This document shows, in pieces, positions 38,983 to 48,000 of a stretch of DNA of 64,000 nucleotides. The stretch is from an uncultured Comamonas sp. (lineage in GTDB: Bacteria > Pseudomonadota > Gammaproteobacteria > Burkholderiales > Burkholderiaceae_C): contig CAMZGS010000010.1 in assembly GCA_947306475.1 (NCBI GenBank), positions 1-64,000 on the forward strand. Direction: 5' to 3'. The notes under the pieces were generated by a model that saw only the letters and a list, made by a program, of their open reading frames with translations, had not been told where the DNA came from and made no database searches. Positions within the stretch are counted from its first letter, which is position 1; every line of letters starts with the position of its first letter. The position numbers were made by a program, and so were the translations under genes.

Positions 38983-40218
38983 TTACTGCATTTGCTCCGA
39001 GCGGCTCCCGATCTCGGGCCAGCGCCAGCGCAGAAACACCCAGGACAGCAAACCCACCAGCATCAGCACCAGCGAGGCCCCCGCCAGGGAGATGGCCGAA
39101 TGCATCACCAGCGGCGCGAGCAACCCGGCCACCACGCCGTTGGCGCTGGAGCCAACCACCGCCTGCAGCGAGGCGGCCATGCCCCGGCGCTCGGGGTAGA
39201 GGTCCAGACCCAGCAGGGTCACCACCGGCACCATCAACGCCCAGCCAAAGGCGTAAATCGCCAGCGGCAGGATGGCCCAGCCGACATGGGCGGGCCACAG
39301 CAGGTTGGCGATCAGGTTGAGCACCGAAATCACCAGCATGATGGACAGGCCATGGCGCACCTGGCGCTCAGGCGCAACCCTGCCAGCCAACCGCCCGCTG
39401 GCCCAGGAGCCCGACATGACACCGGCGATGGTGAGCAGAAACAGCCAGAAGAACTGCGTCGGCGCCAGGCCCAGCACCTCGCCCAGAAAGGCCGGGGCCG
39501 AGAGCACGTACAGGAACATGCCATTGAAAGGCACGCCGCTGGCCAGGCACAGCAGCACAAAGCGCACATCGCTGGACAGCTGCCCATAGCCCTTGAGCAG
39601 ATGGCGCACGCGAAACGGCTGGCGCTGCGCCAACGGCAGCGACTCGGGCAGCACCTTGAGGTTGATCAGCCACAGCAGCAGGCCAATGCAGGTCATGAAC
39701 CAGAAAATGCTGTGCCAGCCCAGGCTGACAAACAGCCAGCCGCCCAGAATCGGCGCCATGGCCGGAGCCAGACCAAAGAAGATGGTGATCTGGCTCATGA
39801 CCTTCTGCGCCTCGGTGGGCGTGAACAGGTCGCGCACGATGGCGCGCGAGACCACCACACCGGCGCCACACGACAATCCCTGGAGCGCCCGGCAGACAAT
39901 CAGCTGCGTGATGTCCTGCGCCAGCGCGCACCCCGCAGAAGCCAGCGTGAACACCATCATCCCCCACAGAATCACCGGCCGGCGCCCAAAGCTGTCGGCC
40001 AGCGCTCCGTGGAACAGGTTCATGAAGGCAAAGCCGAACAGGTAGGCCGACAACGTCTGCTGCATGTGCACGGGCGTGGTCTGCAGCGACTGCGCGATGC
40101 CCGAGAAGGCGGGCAGGTAGGTGTCGATGGAAAACGGGCCGACCGTGCCCAGCACGGCCAGCAGGACGGCCAGGGCCCAGCGCGGGCCGCGCCACAGATG
40201 TTGAGCGTCAGGGTGCAT
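38983..40218 (-). CDS. Bcr/CflA family drug efflux MFS transporter
   Basis: A 411-residue, 12-helix MFS protein. Motifs of the Bcr/CflA drug:H+ antiporter group are FSIDTYLPAFSGIAQSL in helix 1, ADSFGRRPVILWG (motif A) and CRALQGLSCGAGVVVSRAIV (motif C region). Substrate may be bicyclomycin, sulfonamides or cysteine-like compounds and cannot be fixed from sequence. Its upstream region borders the IS/prophage remnant. Confidence 0.9.
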   Translation of the reverse strand: MHPDAQHLWRGPRWALAVLLAVLGTVGPFSIDTYLPAFSGIAQSLQTTPVHMQQTLSAYLFGFAFMNLFHGALADSFGRRPVILWGMMVFTLASAGCALAQDITQLIVCRALQGLSCGAGVVVSRAIVRDLFTPTEAQKVMSQITIFFGLAPAMAPILGGWLFVSLGWHSIFWFMTCIGLLLWLINLKVLPESLPLAQRQPFRVRHLLKGYGQLSSDVRFVLLCLASGVPFNGMFLYVLSAPAFLGEVLGLAPTQFFWLFLLTIAGVMSGSWASGRLAGRVAPERQVRHGLSIMLVISVLNLIANLLWPAHVGWAILPLAIYAFGWALMVPVVTLLGLDLYPERRGMAASLQAVVGSSANGVVAGLLAPLVMHSAISLAGASLVLMLVGLLSWVFLRWRWPEIGSRSEQMQ

Positions 40219-40291
40219 GAAAAAAGCTGCGCAAGCCGATAAAGCGCGCCATTATGGAGCGCTGCGCCCCCAGCCCGGGCCCTGGTGCCTA

Positions 40292-40463
40292 GAGCGTGTT
40301 ATGAACTTTGCCGAATGATGGTGCGTGTTGTCGGTAGAGTTCGAGGATGTTTCGTAGGCCTGACTCCAGCGATGTCAGTGATGAAGCGTGGAGCTTTGTT
40401 GCACCTTACCTAAAAGTGGGTGGTGAAGTTGTGCCGCCAGCAGCAGGAATCCGCGTCCTTTAG
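40292..40463 (+). pseudogene. IS5-family transposase N-terminal fragment and IS end
   Basis: From 40347 the plus strand encodes a 38-residue peptide. Its first part, MFRRPDSSDVSDEAWSFVAP, matches the usual IS5-family transposase start ([K/R]P-x-SDVSDEEW-x-x-xAPYL). Homology fades after APYL and a stop follows at 40461. The preceding GAGCGTGTTATGAACTTTG at 40292 looks like an IS5-group terminal repeat with leader. The rest of the IS is missing. Confidence 0.7.
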
Positions 40464-40489
40464 GGCGGGGAGGATGTCACCGACCAGAC

Positions 40490-40909
40490 TTACTCTTTGG
40501 CGTGCAGCGAAATCATGCGACAGGGCGAGGCCAAGCATGGTACCGGTGTCGTAGATGTCCTCCACTGCTCTGGCCGCCTCGAATCGAGCGGCTCCAGCCC
40601 GCGGGCCGCTCTGGCTTGATGCTCTTGCACCTGCTCTGCCTTGAACTTCTCCACAAACGCAATCAGCTTCCTGGGTTCCCACTTCGCCCACTGATCCAGT
40701 TGGTGCTTGAGCTCCTTGACGCCGAACTTGGCACCATGCCGGGCGGCAATGGCATCCCGATGCCCGGCCAGCAGCTCCTTGGCCCAGGCCTTGTCGGACT
40801 TCGTTTCAGCGGCGTTCTGCCGGGCCTTGGCTTTGGCTGTAGCTGCCTGCTGTTTCTCGTATTTGTCCAACTCTGCGTTGATGCTGCTGGTACGGCCTGG
40901 GATGTTCAG
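40490..40909 (-). pseudogene. phage-type coiled-coil ORF, disrupted C-terminus
   Basis: A charged helical reading frame: SINAELDKYEKQQAATAKAK, then KAWAKELLAGHRDAIAARHG and WEPRKLIAFVEKFKAEQVQE. The start is unclear (CTG 40909 follows GGGGAG closely; no ATG is in frame). After EPLDSRRPEQWR the sequence becomes unlike a protein in this frame, while another minus frame reads DIYDTGTMLGLALSHDFAAR down to 40410. This suggests a frameshift near 40560. Family not recognised. Confidence 0.45.
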
Positions 40910-40950
40910 CTCCCCATGATCGAGTGGCGAGGGCGCGGCAGCCTGTGCTG

Positions 40951-41109
40951 CTACTTGCCCTGCTTCTCCCTTCGCCTGGCCAGCCGCTGCAGGTTGTGGT
41001 CGTTGTCCTTCTCGCCCAGGTACGCCAGCGTTTTGGTCAGCAGCTGGCGGGCTTGCGAAGATGTCGGATTGCTCTTGGCCTTGGCCTTCTTGTCGTTCGA
41101 TTCTTGCAC
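40951..41109 (-). CDS. possible small basic phage protein
   Basis: A possible 52-residue gene starting at GTG 41109 with GGAG seven bases upstream, ending LLTKTLAYLGEKDNDHNLQR and a basic tail. It is in frame with the end of the polyvalent protein frame, so it could instead be that protein's C-terminus. The good ribosome-binding site and the abrupt change to protein-like sequence here favour a separate gene. Function unknown. Confidence 0.5.
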   Translation of the reverse strand: MQESNDKKAKAKSNPTSSQARQLLTKTLAYLGEKDNDHNLQRLARRREKQGK

Positions 41110-44100
41110 GGGTGTTCTCCAGTAGTTCGCGGCCACGGGCGCGATTGAAAGACTCCCCACGGTAGAAGATGCGCAGGAAGTCCACTGTAACAGTGGTCCA
41201 TCGCGCCAGCGAAGAAGTCGTTTTGCTGGACGAACTCCGCCACGGGACGGCCGTCGCTGCAGGCACGGCGCACCACGGCCACGGCTTCCATCAGACATGC
41301 CATCGCCCGTGTTGCGCGGCAGCACACCATCGTGGCCTTGCTCTTTGGCCCGAACGATGTAGTCATTGAAGCGAATGGGGTCGTAGTTGCGCCCACCTTC
41401 ATCAATCACCAAGGGGTTCTGCAACGACACGTAGGCGGGCATGATGTTGGCACCGCCATTTGCGCCAGCCTCTTCGGCATATTCGCTTGCGATTTCAGGG
41501 GAGGACGACAGGAAAAATCCCTTGCGCGCATCCACCTCGCGGGTGTGAGATCCGCTTTTTTTACCATCGAACACCGAGAAGTCTGCGCCGGTGCCGTGGT
41601 ACACCACCAGCGGCTCGCCGGTGGCGGAATCCACCACCTTGGAAACCGCCTCGGGATTGACACGCGCCAGCGGGCGGCGTATAAAGTCAGAAAGCCCAGC
41701 GATAGGGGCGAATCTTGAACCAGCTTGCTGGTCAGGCCGCCCATAGGAATCCTGGGCTTTTTCTTTGCCGTCATGCAGCGCGACAGCGTTGTAATACCAC
41801 TGCCCATCCGATTGATGGCGCACCGTGAACGAAGCCACCAACGGCACACCATCCACATCCACCCGCGCCAATAGCGTGGAATAGCCCTCAATGTCTGGGC
41901 CGTCACCGCCACGCGAAGGCTCAGTCCGCGCGTAAATAGATGCTGGAATCAGCGCTTCAATGTCAGCCGCTACCAGAGACTTGGCAGGGTCTCGCGCCGA
42001 ACCGCTGGTTTTTTTCGCCCCCGCACGTCCAACTTGAATCATCCCCAGCTCTGGATGCTCAATCTGCGTTTTTTCGCGCACCATGCGATCAAGCTCTTCG
42101 GCCATCTTCTGGCGCAGCTCGGCGTGGCCCAGACCGCGCCACGCATCAGGCACACGCACTTGCACAGGCTCCATCGCGTCCAACCGCTCTTGAGCCCGCA
42201 CAGCCTCCCAATCCCCAAACCAGGCCTTGAAATTGGGCGTGCGCACCTGCACCCACTGGCCATAGGTCAGCTTGGTTTTGCCTGCAGCCTTGGCCCGGTC
42301 ATAGGCAGCCTTGCCGCCATAGGCGCGTTCCGTTTCCTTGAACTGGCGCTGCGCTTCGGTATCGGCGTTGCCTGAGCGGCTGAGCATGGGGCCATCCGCT
42401 GCTGAGCCAGCATCAGCACCACGCTCCACCCACCCACGCGCAGGCAGCAAATAGCCCTGCACAATGTCCGCATCCGTCAGCTCCAGCGCTTTGAAGCCGG
42501 GCACGTGGGCGCGCAGGAAATTGCGGATAGCCGCAATGGCGCGCTGCACAAACCCCAGGTCTGGCCGCGTCTGCGCCAGCTCGGCCAACACCTCCTCGGC
42601 CGCATAGCCAGCATGCTCCGGGTTGCCCATGTCCAGGCCGTACTCCTGCGCCTTGGCCTGCACGTCCTTGCGGCGCAGCTTGATCACCTGGTCCAGCACG
42701 CGGTCCAGATCCTTGCCGAAGTGGCCACGCAGCCCGTGGTGCCCCAGCACCTCGTGGTACAGCACCCGGGCAGCATCCGCCGACGTGGGCAATGCGCTGG
42801 CCACCAGATATACCTGCCCTCGGTACCAAAAGCCCTCTGGCTCGCCCATAGCGCCCTGAGAGCGCTGCGCCGCATCGGCCTTGCGCACTGCCTCGGGCAC
42901 GCGCTCATCCTGCATACTGTCCACCACGGTGACGTTGGGAGCCTTGGCCCAACCCTTGGCCAGTGCGTCCACCGTGCGCTGCACCATGGCTCGGCGCATC
43001 TTGACGGCGGTTGGGTTGGTTACGGGCTTGCCGCTCTTGCTGTAGAGGATGTCGGGGTTGGTGTTAGCGCCATGCTTGCCTGCTCTGCGGCTAAACATCG
43101 GCTGAATATCCGCCGCCTCTGGCGTCATCAGTGCCTCGTCCCAGATCACATAGTTGTGACTGCCTTGGCCGCCGCTGCGGCTGTTGCCGTCCAGGTAGCG
43201 CAGACCAGGGATGCCGATGGATTGCAGGTATTCGCTGGCGGCTTTGGCGGAATCGCTGCGCGACATTCCGTCCAACATCATGCGATCACGCACCATGCCT
43301 TCATAAAACTGCTGGCCTGTGTATTCGCCAAGCGCCGATTCATCCATCACATCGGCACGAATCAACGCCCGCCGCACCTTCTCCGGCTGCTCACTCAGCG
43401 GCTTGTCCCAATCGAGCAGGTCGGATTCTTCGACGGGCAAGTCAAGACTGTAGAGCTGGCCTTCATTCAAAACGGACGGCTCACCGAGTCGCAGCGCTGC
43501 CTCTTGCAATCCAAGGGCTCGCTTCAGCTCAGCCTCGGGTAATGGCTTAATCCCAGCATAAGCATTGCCATACAGCCTATCGCGCAATGGATTGGCAAAT
43601 TGCTGCCACACCTCTCGTGCACGCATCCCGCGTGCCCCTGATTGAGCGGTTCTAAGCGATGCATTGATCGCATCCACCACCTCAAGCTCATATTGCGTAG
43701 AAGGCGATTTATCGAAATACACTTGTGCGCCGCTGAGCTTGTCTGCGTATTCTTTTGCCACCTCCCGCATGGATGCAAAGTACATCCCCCAGCCATACGC
43801 CTGCGCCCCCTCGCCCGTGCCAATCTTGTTCAGCCTAAAGCCAGTCTTCTCAATGCCACGGTGTGGCGTACCGTGCCACACGCGCAAGAACAGCGCCTCG
43901 ATAAGCCCAGGCTTCTGCTTGGCCGCCGGCAGCTTGTCCAGCACCTGCTCCAGTTTGTCGCGAAAGGCTTCGACATCCTGCAAGTAAGCATTGCTGCCCT
44001 GGTCTTTCCAGCCATTAGTCAGCGTCTTCAAAAACTTCAGGAACGCCTTGGCAACACGGCGGAACGCGCTTTGGTCGCGCTCGGCTAGGCGCTGCAAAAA

Positions 44101-45294
44101 CACCGGGTCAGTCAGCGCATCTGATACAGCAGCAGCGGTCAGCTCCTCAATCGCATGGTCACGACCACGGTCTTGACCTTCCTCTTTGACGTTGCGTTCA
44201 TGCCAAGCATCCAGCCTGCCCTGGCGGCGCACCTCGTCCTCCAGCTCCTGGTACAGCTGGGGATTTGTGCGCTTGAGGTTATGCACCCACTCGTGGGCGG
44301 CAGCCAGCGTGACGGGGTGCTGACTGTCCTCGCTGATATACAGCGTGCCATCGCGGAAATTAACCCCGTTGAAATCCTCTACTTCGGGGGTAAGGTTTCG
44401 GAATAAAACGACTCGCGTTCCTGTGGTGTCATGGAGTCGATCCAATGCCCGATTGAGAGCGTCAGGCAGTGATACGGGGCGGACTTGCCGGAATCGAACT
44501 CGCCCAGCACGCCCACTTCGCGCAAGCCAGTTGTTGATTTTGTTTTCAAGCGTGCGGCTTTGCGCAGTTTCTGCGACCGGTAGGGTTCGAGGCAAGCCAC
44601 TGGCAAAGTGTCGGGCAGTTTCTTTTCCATCTTGTGCTCCTTGTTGGCCACCATTATCGCTGCGCGGGCTAGCTTCTGCGTTTTCCGTAAAGTCTGCGGA
44701 TGATTGGTCTGCCTGCGCCTCCTGCTGCGCCAGGCGTGCCGCCCCGGCAGGATCGGTCATACCCGTGGTATCCAGGCCAGGATAGTTGCGCGCACCCTCC
44801 CAGAACGACAACAGGTAGGGTTTCACCCCGTCGCCCATGTCTTCCACCATGGCCTTGGCGTAATCCGCGAAACTGCGAATACCGCTCTCGATGTACGCTC
44901 CCGCGATGGTCATGCCGTCCACCAGCAGCTCTGGGTCAATGCCGCTATTGAGTGTGCCCAGCTTTTTGCGCATGCGCTCGCGCGCTGCTGCCACCTTGTC
45001 GGCAGTGAACAGCTTGTTGTCGGCAAACTGCTCTTGCTTTGCTTCTGTTTTTTGGGCGGCCTGCTGCTGGGCGGTTTCTACGTTGGCGCGGGTGATGGGT
45101 TGCTCGGCCTTGCTGGTAGTGGCAGAATCACCTTGCGGGCTGGATTGAGAGGGGTTTCCTTGCACCAATCCAGATTCATTGTCGGCAGTGCGCGATGTCT
45201 TGCCGACCCCGCTCCACTTCCCCTTATCGTCTGGATGCGCGGTCACCAGCCAGGTTTTCTGCTCACCATCCCAATCTTTTGAACTGATCTGCAC
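40951..45294 (-). pseudogene. phage/ICE polyvalent protein, main part
   Basis: A 1447-codon open frame with modules typical of large polyvalent proteins of phages and conjugative elements. It has a zincin-like module with HEWVH at 334-338, an ADP-ribosyltransferase-like module starting WHGTPHRGIE at 473 with YGWGMYFAS at 500, a second zincin-like HEVLGHH at 847-853, the LTYGQWVQVRTPNFKAWFGD linker near 1010, an LPD3-like region 1045-1175 and a second ART-like module from VVYHGTGADFSVF at 1230 to about 1332. In such elements these proteins are injected or transferred with DNA and act on host targets. After about residue 1335 the frame loses homology. The true N-terminus lies in another frame, so this is a broken gene. 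Confidence 0.78.
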
Positions 45295-46249
45295 GTACAG
45301 GCGATGCAGTCTTCACATCGTAGAAATCGCCATCTACCGAAGGCTCCAGTTGCACCGCCAAGCGCTGTCCGGTTCCTGATTGCGCAAACACCACATCCAG
45401 CGCAGAGCCTGGACGCTGGTAAATCGCTGTAAAGTTCGCCGCAACAGATGCCACAAATGCTTCTGCAGAATCAAATCCCAGTCTTTGGAACTGATCCAGG
45501 TGGCGATTGCGGATATGCGTCAGTCCCCACGCCTCATTACCCTGACGCAGCCGAATCTTGCCCGCCTGCCTGCGCATGGCTCGGCCCATCTCGGGTGTAA
45601 TCTCGCCGTAGTCTAGGCCGCCATCGGGATTGGGCACAAAGTCTGTCGGTTGCCCGCCTGCACTGCGGCTAAACATCACCTCCTGAGCCTTCTCACTCAG
45701 GCCAAACATCTTCTGGCGGCTGCTCAGCACCCCGGCATCCTTAAGCGCACGCGCCACATCGGCGCGCGTGCTGCCCTTGGGCACGGTGACCGGCTCGCCG
45801 CTGTCATAGTTCACCGCCTCGTACTCGCCAATGTGCACCACGCCATCGCGCACCGTCACAGGGTCAGCGCTGCCTGGCGCTACGCCAACACGCAGGCCGG
45901 TTTCTTCTGGCGCAGCCTGGGCACGCTCTGCCTGGCGCTGGGCCTGCTTGGCTTGCTGGCGCGCCTTGGCCCCTGCCTGCTGGGCTTGGCGTGCAGTGAT
46001 CTGTGCGCCTGCCAAGCTTGTGCCGTTTTCTGGTGGCATCGGCTGCTGCACCGCCGCGCTGGCCTCAGCACGCTTTTGACGAAAACGCTCCAGCCGCTCA
46101 TGCAGGTTGGCTGCAGGCGATGCTGTGCCATCAGTTTCTATAGCCGCCAGCGCTTGACTAGAAACATTTTCCGCATCATTTAATGCGGAAGTGCTTACTG
46201 GTTGTGCGCTAGCTGCTACTTGTTTTGCATCTGCTGCTGGTGCTGGCAA
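45263..46249 (-). pseudogene. phage/ICE polyvalent protein, N-terminal fragment with nuclease-like module
   Basis: A 328-codon frame, first usable start TTG 46249. It contains an Ala/Gln-rich coiled linker, the linker residues MFSRSAGG, and a C-terminal module (GLTHIRNRHLDQF through GDFYDVKTASPVRADQF) that resembles the barnase-EndoU-ColicinE5/D-RelE-like nucleases of polyvalent proteins. It stops at 45263 just as the next frame (from 45294) continues with KDWDGEQKTW. One base too many in the AAAA run near 45275 would explain the break. The segment also contains repeat copy J. Confidence 0.72.
46138..46219. repeat. nested palindrome, copy J, inside a reading frame
   Basis: Left arm ATAGCCGCCAGCGCTTG and right arm TGCGCTAGCTGCTAC (46205-46219) enclose the inner stem TTCCGCAT/ATGCGGAA (46169-46176 with 46183-46190). 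Unlike the other copies it sits inside an open frame, in the polyvalent protein fragment, and is translated without a stop. Confidence 0.75.
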
Positions 46250-46273
46250 CGCAGCAGCAGTGCCGGGTGCTTG

Positions 46274-47887
46274 CTAGGCCTCCCAGCGCATGGAGGCCAC
46301 GTCGTGGGCGAAGATGGGGTAGTTCACCCAGGCGCCCTGCAGCCCCTTGTGCAGCACGGTACCCACCGCGCCGTTGAAGATCCAGACATTGGCGGCATCC
46401 TGTGCCAGAAAGCGCTGCAACTGCACCAGCAACAGCTGCTCCTCGCGCGCGCTGCGGGCTGTGGCGTGCTGGTGCAGCAGGGCACGGAACTCGGCATTGT
46501 CGTAGCCAAAGTAGTAGTCGGGGTCACCATAGATGGCGTAGTCCAGCGGCTCGACGTGGTTGATCAGCGTCAGCTCAAACTTGCCGGCAAACGGCCCCGC
46601 CAGCCACTGTTGCCAGGTCAGTTGCTCAATCTCCAGCTCAATGCCGACCTGCGCCAGATTCTGGGTCAGCTCCGCGCCACCCTGCCGGGCGTAGGGGGTG
46701 GGAGGCAGGCTGAGCTTGAGGGACACCGGCTGGGTGACGCCCGCTGCGCGCAGCAGACTGCGCGCGCGCTCGGGGTCGTAGGGATGGGTGCTGGAGAGGC
46801 GGATGTAGCCCGGCTCGCTGGGCGCAAAGTGGCTGCCAATGACCGTGCCCTGCCCCTGCAGCACCTTCTGGATGAAGCTCTCCCGGTCGATGGCATGGGT
46901 GATGGCCCGGCGCACGCGCACATCCCGCAGCAGCGGCAGGCGGTGGTTGAAGGCCAGCAGCCCCTTGCCCGAGGAAGAGCCCATCAGCACCTGATAGTGG
47001 GTGCTGTCGCGAAAGCGGTTGAACTCTTCGCTGATGAAGCTGAAGAACAGATCGACCTCCTGCCGCACAAAGGCGCGCACCTGATCCTGCGTCTCCGGGA
47101 TGAAGCGAAACACCACGTGCTCAATGGGCGGCAGCTCGCCCCAGTAGTTCGACGTGCGCTGCAGGCGAATCTCCTTGCCCGGCACCCAGCGCAGAAACTG
47201 GTAGGGGCCGGTGCCGATCGGGTGGGTCGCCGCCTGGTGCCAGGTCTGCGGGTGCAGCACCACGGCCGTGCTCTCCCCAAGCCGAAACAGCAAATGCGTA
47301 TCCGGGCGCTTGAGGTGCAGCACCACCGTGCGTGCATCGGGCGCGCTCAGGTGCTCAATGTTGGCAAACAGCTGGAGTCTGGCCTTGTTGCCACTGCCTG
47401 GCTGCTGCGCACGGGTGAAGCTGGCCACCACGCAGTGGGCATCACAGACCTGGCCGTCGTGAAAGCGCAGCCGGTCGCGCAGCGTAAAGCGCCATTGCAG
47501 CCTGTCCGGGCTGTGCTCCCAGTGGCTGGCCAGGCAGGGAGTGACTTGTCCATCCTGCTCGATGCGCGTGAGCCCCTGCAGGATGTTGTAGTGCGCCACC
47601 TGGGCATTGGCCGCAGCGGCAGATGTGGTGGTATCCAGACTGTTGGGCTCCAGCGGCATGGCGATGCGTACCGCATTGGTCTGGCTGGCGGCCTGCGCCG
47701 CCCAGGGCAGCGCGCTGGCTCCAGCCAGCAGTGCCAGCGCCTGACGTCGCGACAGGCCGAGTCCGTCTCCCGCCCGCGCCAATACCCCAGGCGTGCGTGG
47801 GCTGCCGGACAATAGGGACGCCGAAGGCGGGCTGGCGAAATGGGTCACCAAGTGCTCATGGAGCCGCTGCGGGGCGGATAACTTCAT
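46274..47887 (-). CDS. ABC transporter substrate-binding protein, family 5
   Basis: A 537-residue peptide/nickel-type binding protein. LASHWEHSPDRLQWRFTLRD, IGTGPYQFLRW and the YWGELPPIEHVVF region are SBP_bac_5 hallmarks. A long hydrophilic N-terminus precedes a twin-arginine-like signal (LSRRQALALLAGASALPWAAQA, split here by residue number near 55-76), so either Tat export or a later start is possible. No permease or ATPase genes are nearby. Its stop codon marks the edge of the prophage remnant. Confidence 0.87.
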   Translation of the reverse strand: MKLSAPQRLHEHLVTHFASPPSASLLSGSPRTPGVLARAGDGLGLSRRQALALLAGASALPWAAQAASQTNAVRIAMPLEPNSLDTTTSAAAANAQVAHYNILQGLTRIEQDGQVTPCLASHWEHSPDRLQWRFTLRDRLRFHDGQVCDAHCVVASFTRAQQPGSGNKARLQLFANIEHLSAPDARTVVLHLKRPDTHLLFRLGESTAVVLHPQTWHQAATHPIGTGPYQFLRWVPGKEIRLQRTSNYWGELPPIEHVVFRFIPETQDQVRAFVRQEVDLFFSFISEEFNRFRDSTHYQVLMGSSSGKGLLAFNHRLPLLRDVRVRRAITHAIDRESFIQKVLQGQGTVIGSHFAPSEPGYIRLSSTHPYDPERARSLLRAAGVTQPVSLKLSLPPTPYARQGGAELTQNLAQVGIELEIEQLTWQQWLAGPFAGKFELTLINHVEPLDYAIYGDPDYYFGYDNAEFRALLHQHATARSAREEQLLLVQLQRFLAQDAANVWIFNGAVGTVLHKGLQGAWVNYPIFAHDVASMRWEA

Positions 47888-48000
47888 GGAAAACCGTACT
47901 TTTTTAGGATGGATGTGGCCATGAACGCAATTTACCGGAAAAACATCGTGCAAACTGTCGCGCATTACGCAAATTGATACAAAAGACAGCACTTTCTTTC

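Larger units (their letters stand above)
40292..46273. mobile_element. degenerate prophage or conjugative-element remnant with IS5 fragment
   Basis: Between the Bcr-like transporter and a solute-binding-protein gene lies about 6 kb with only broken or phage-type genes: an IS5-type transposase start, a large frameshifted polyvalent protein and two small phage-like ORFs. Composition is lower in G+C than flanking genes in places. No integrase, attachment repeat or structural gene remains. The end at 46273 coincides with the stop codon of the neighbouring chromosomal gene. Confidence 0.8.

Noticed and set aside
41037-41405. 122-codon minus-strand ORF at the end of the polyvalent protein
   Set aside because: Low-complexity, out-of-frame translation without family motifs; it could hold a few shifted codons of the ART module but cannot be supported as a gene.
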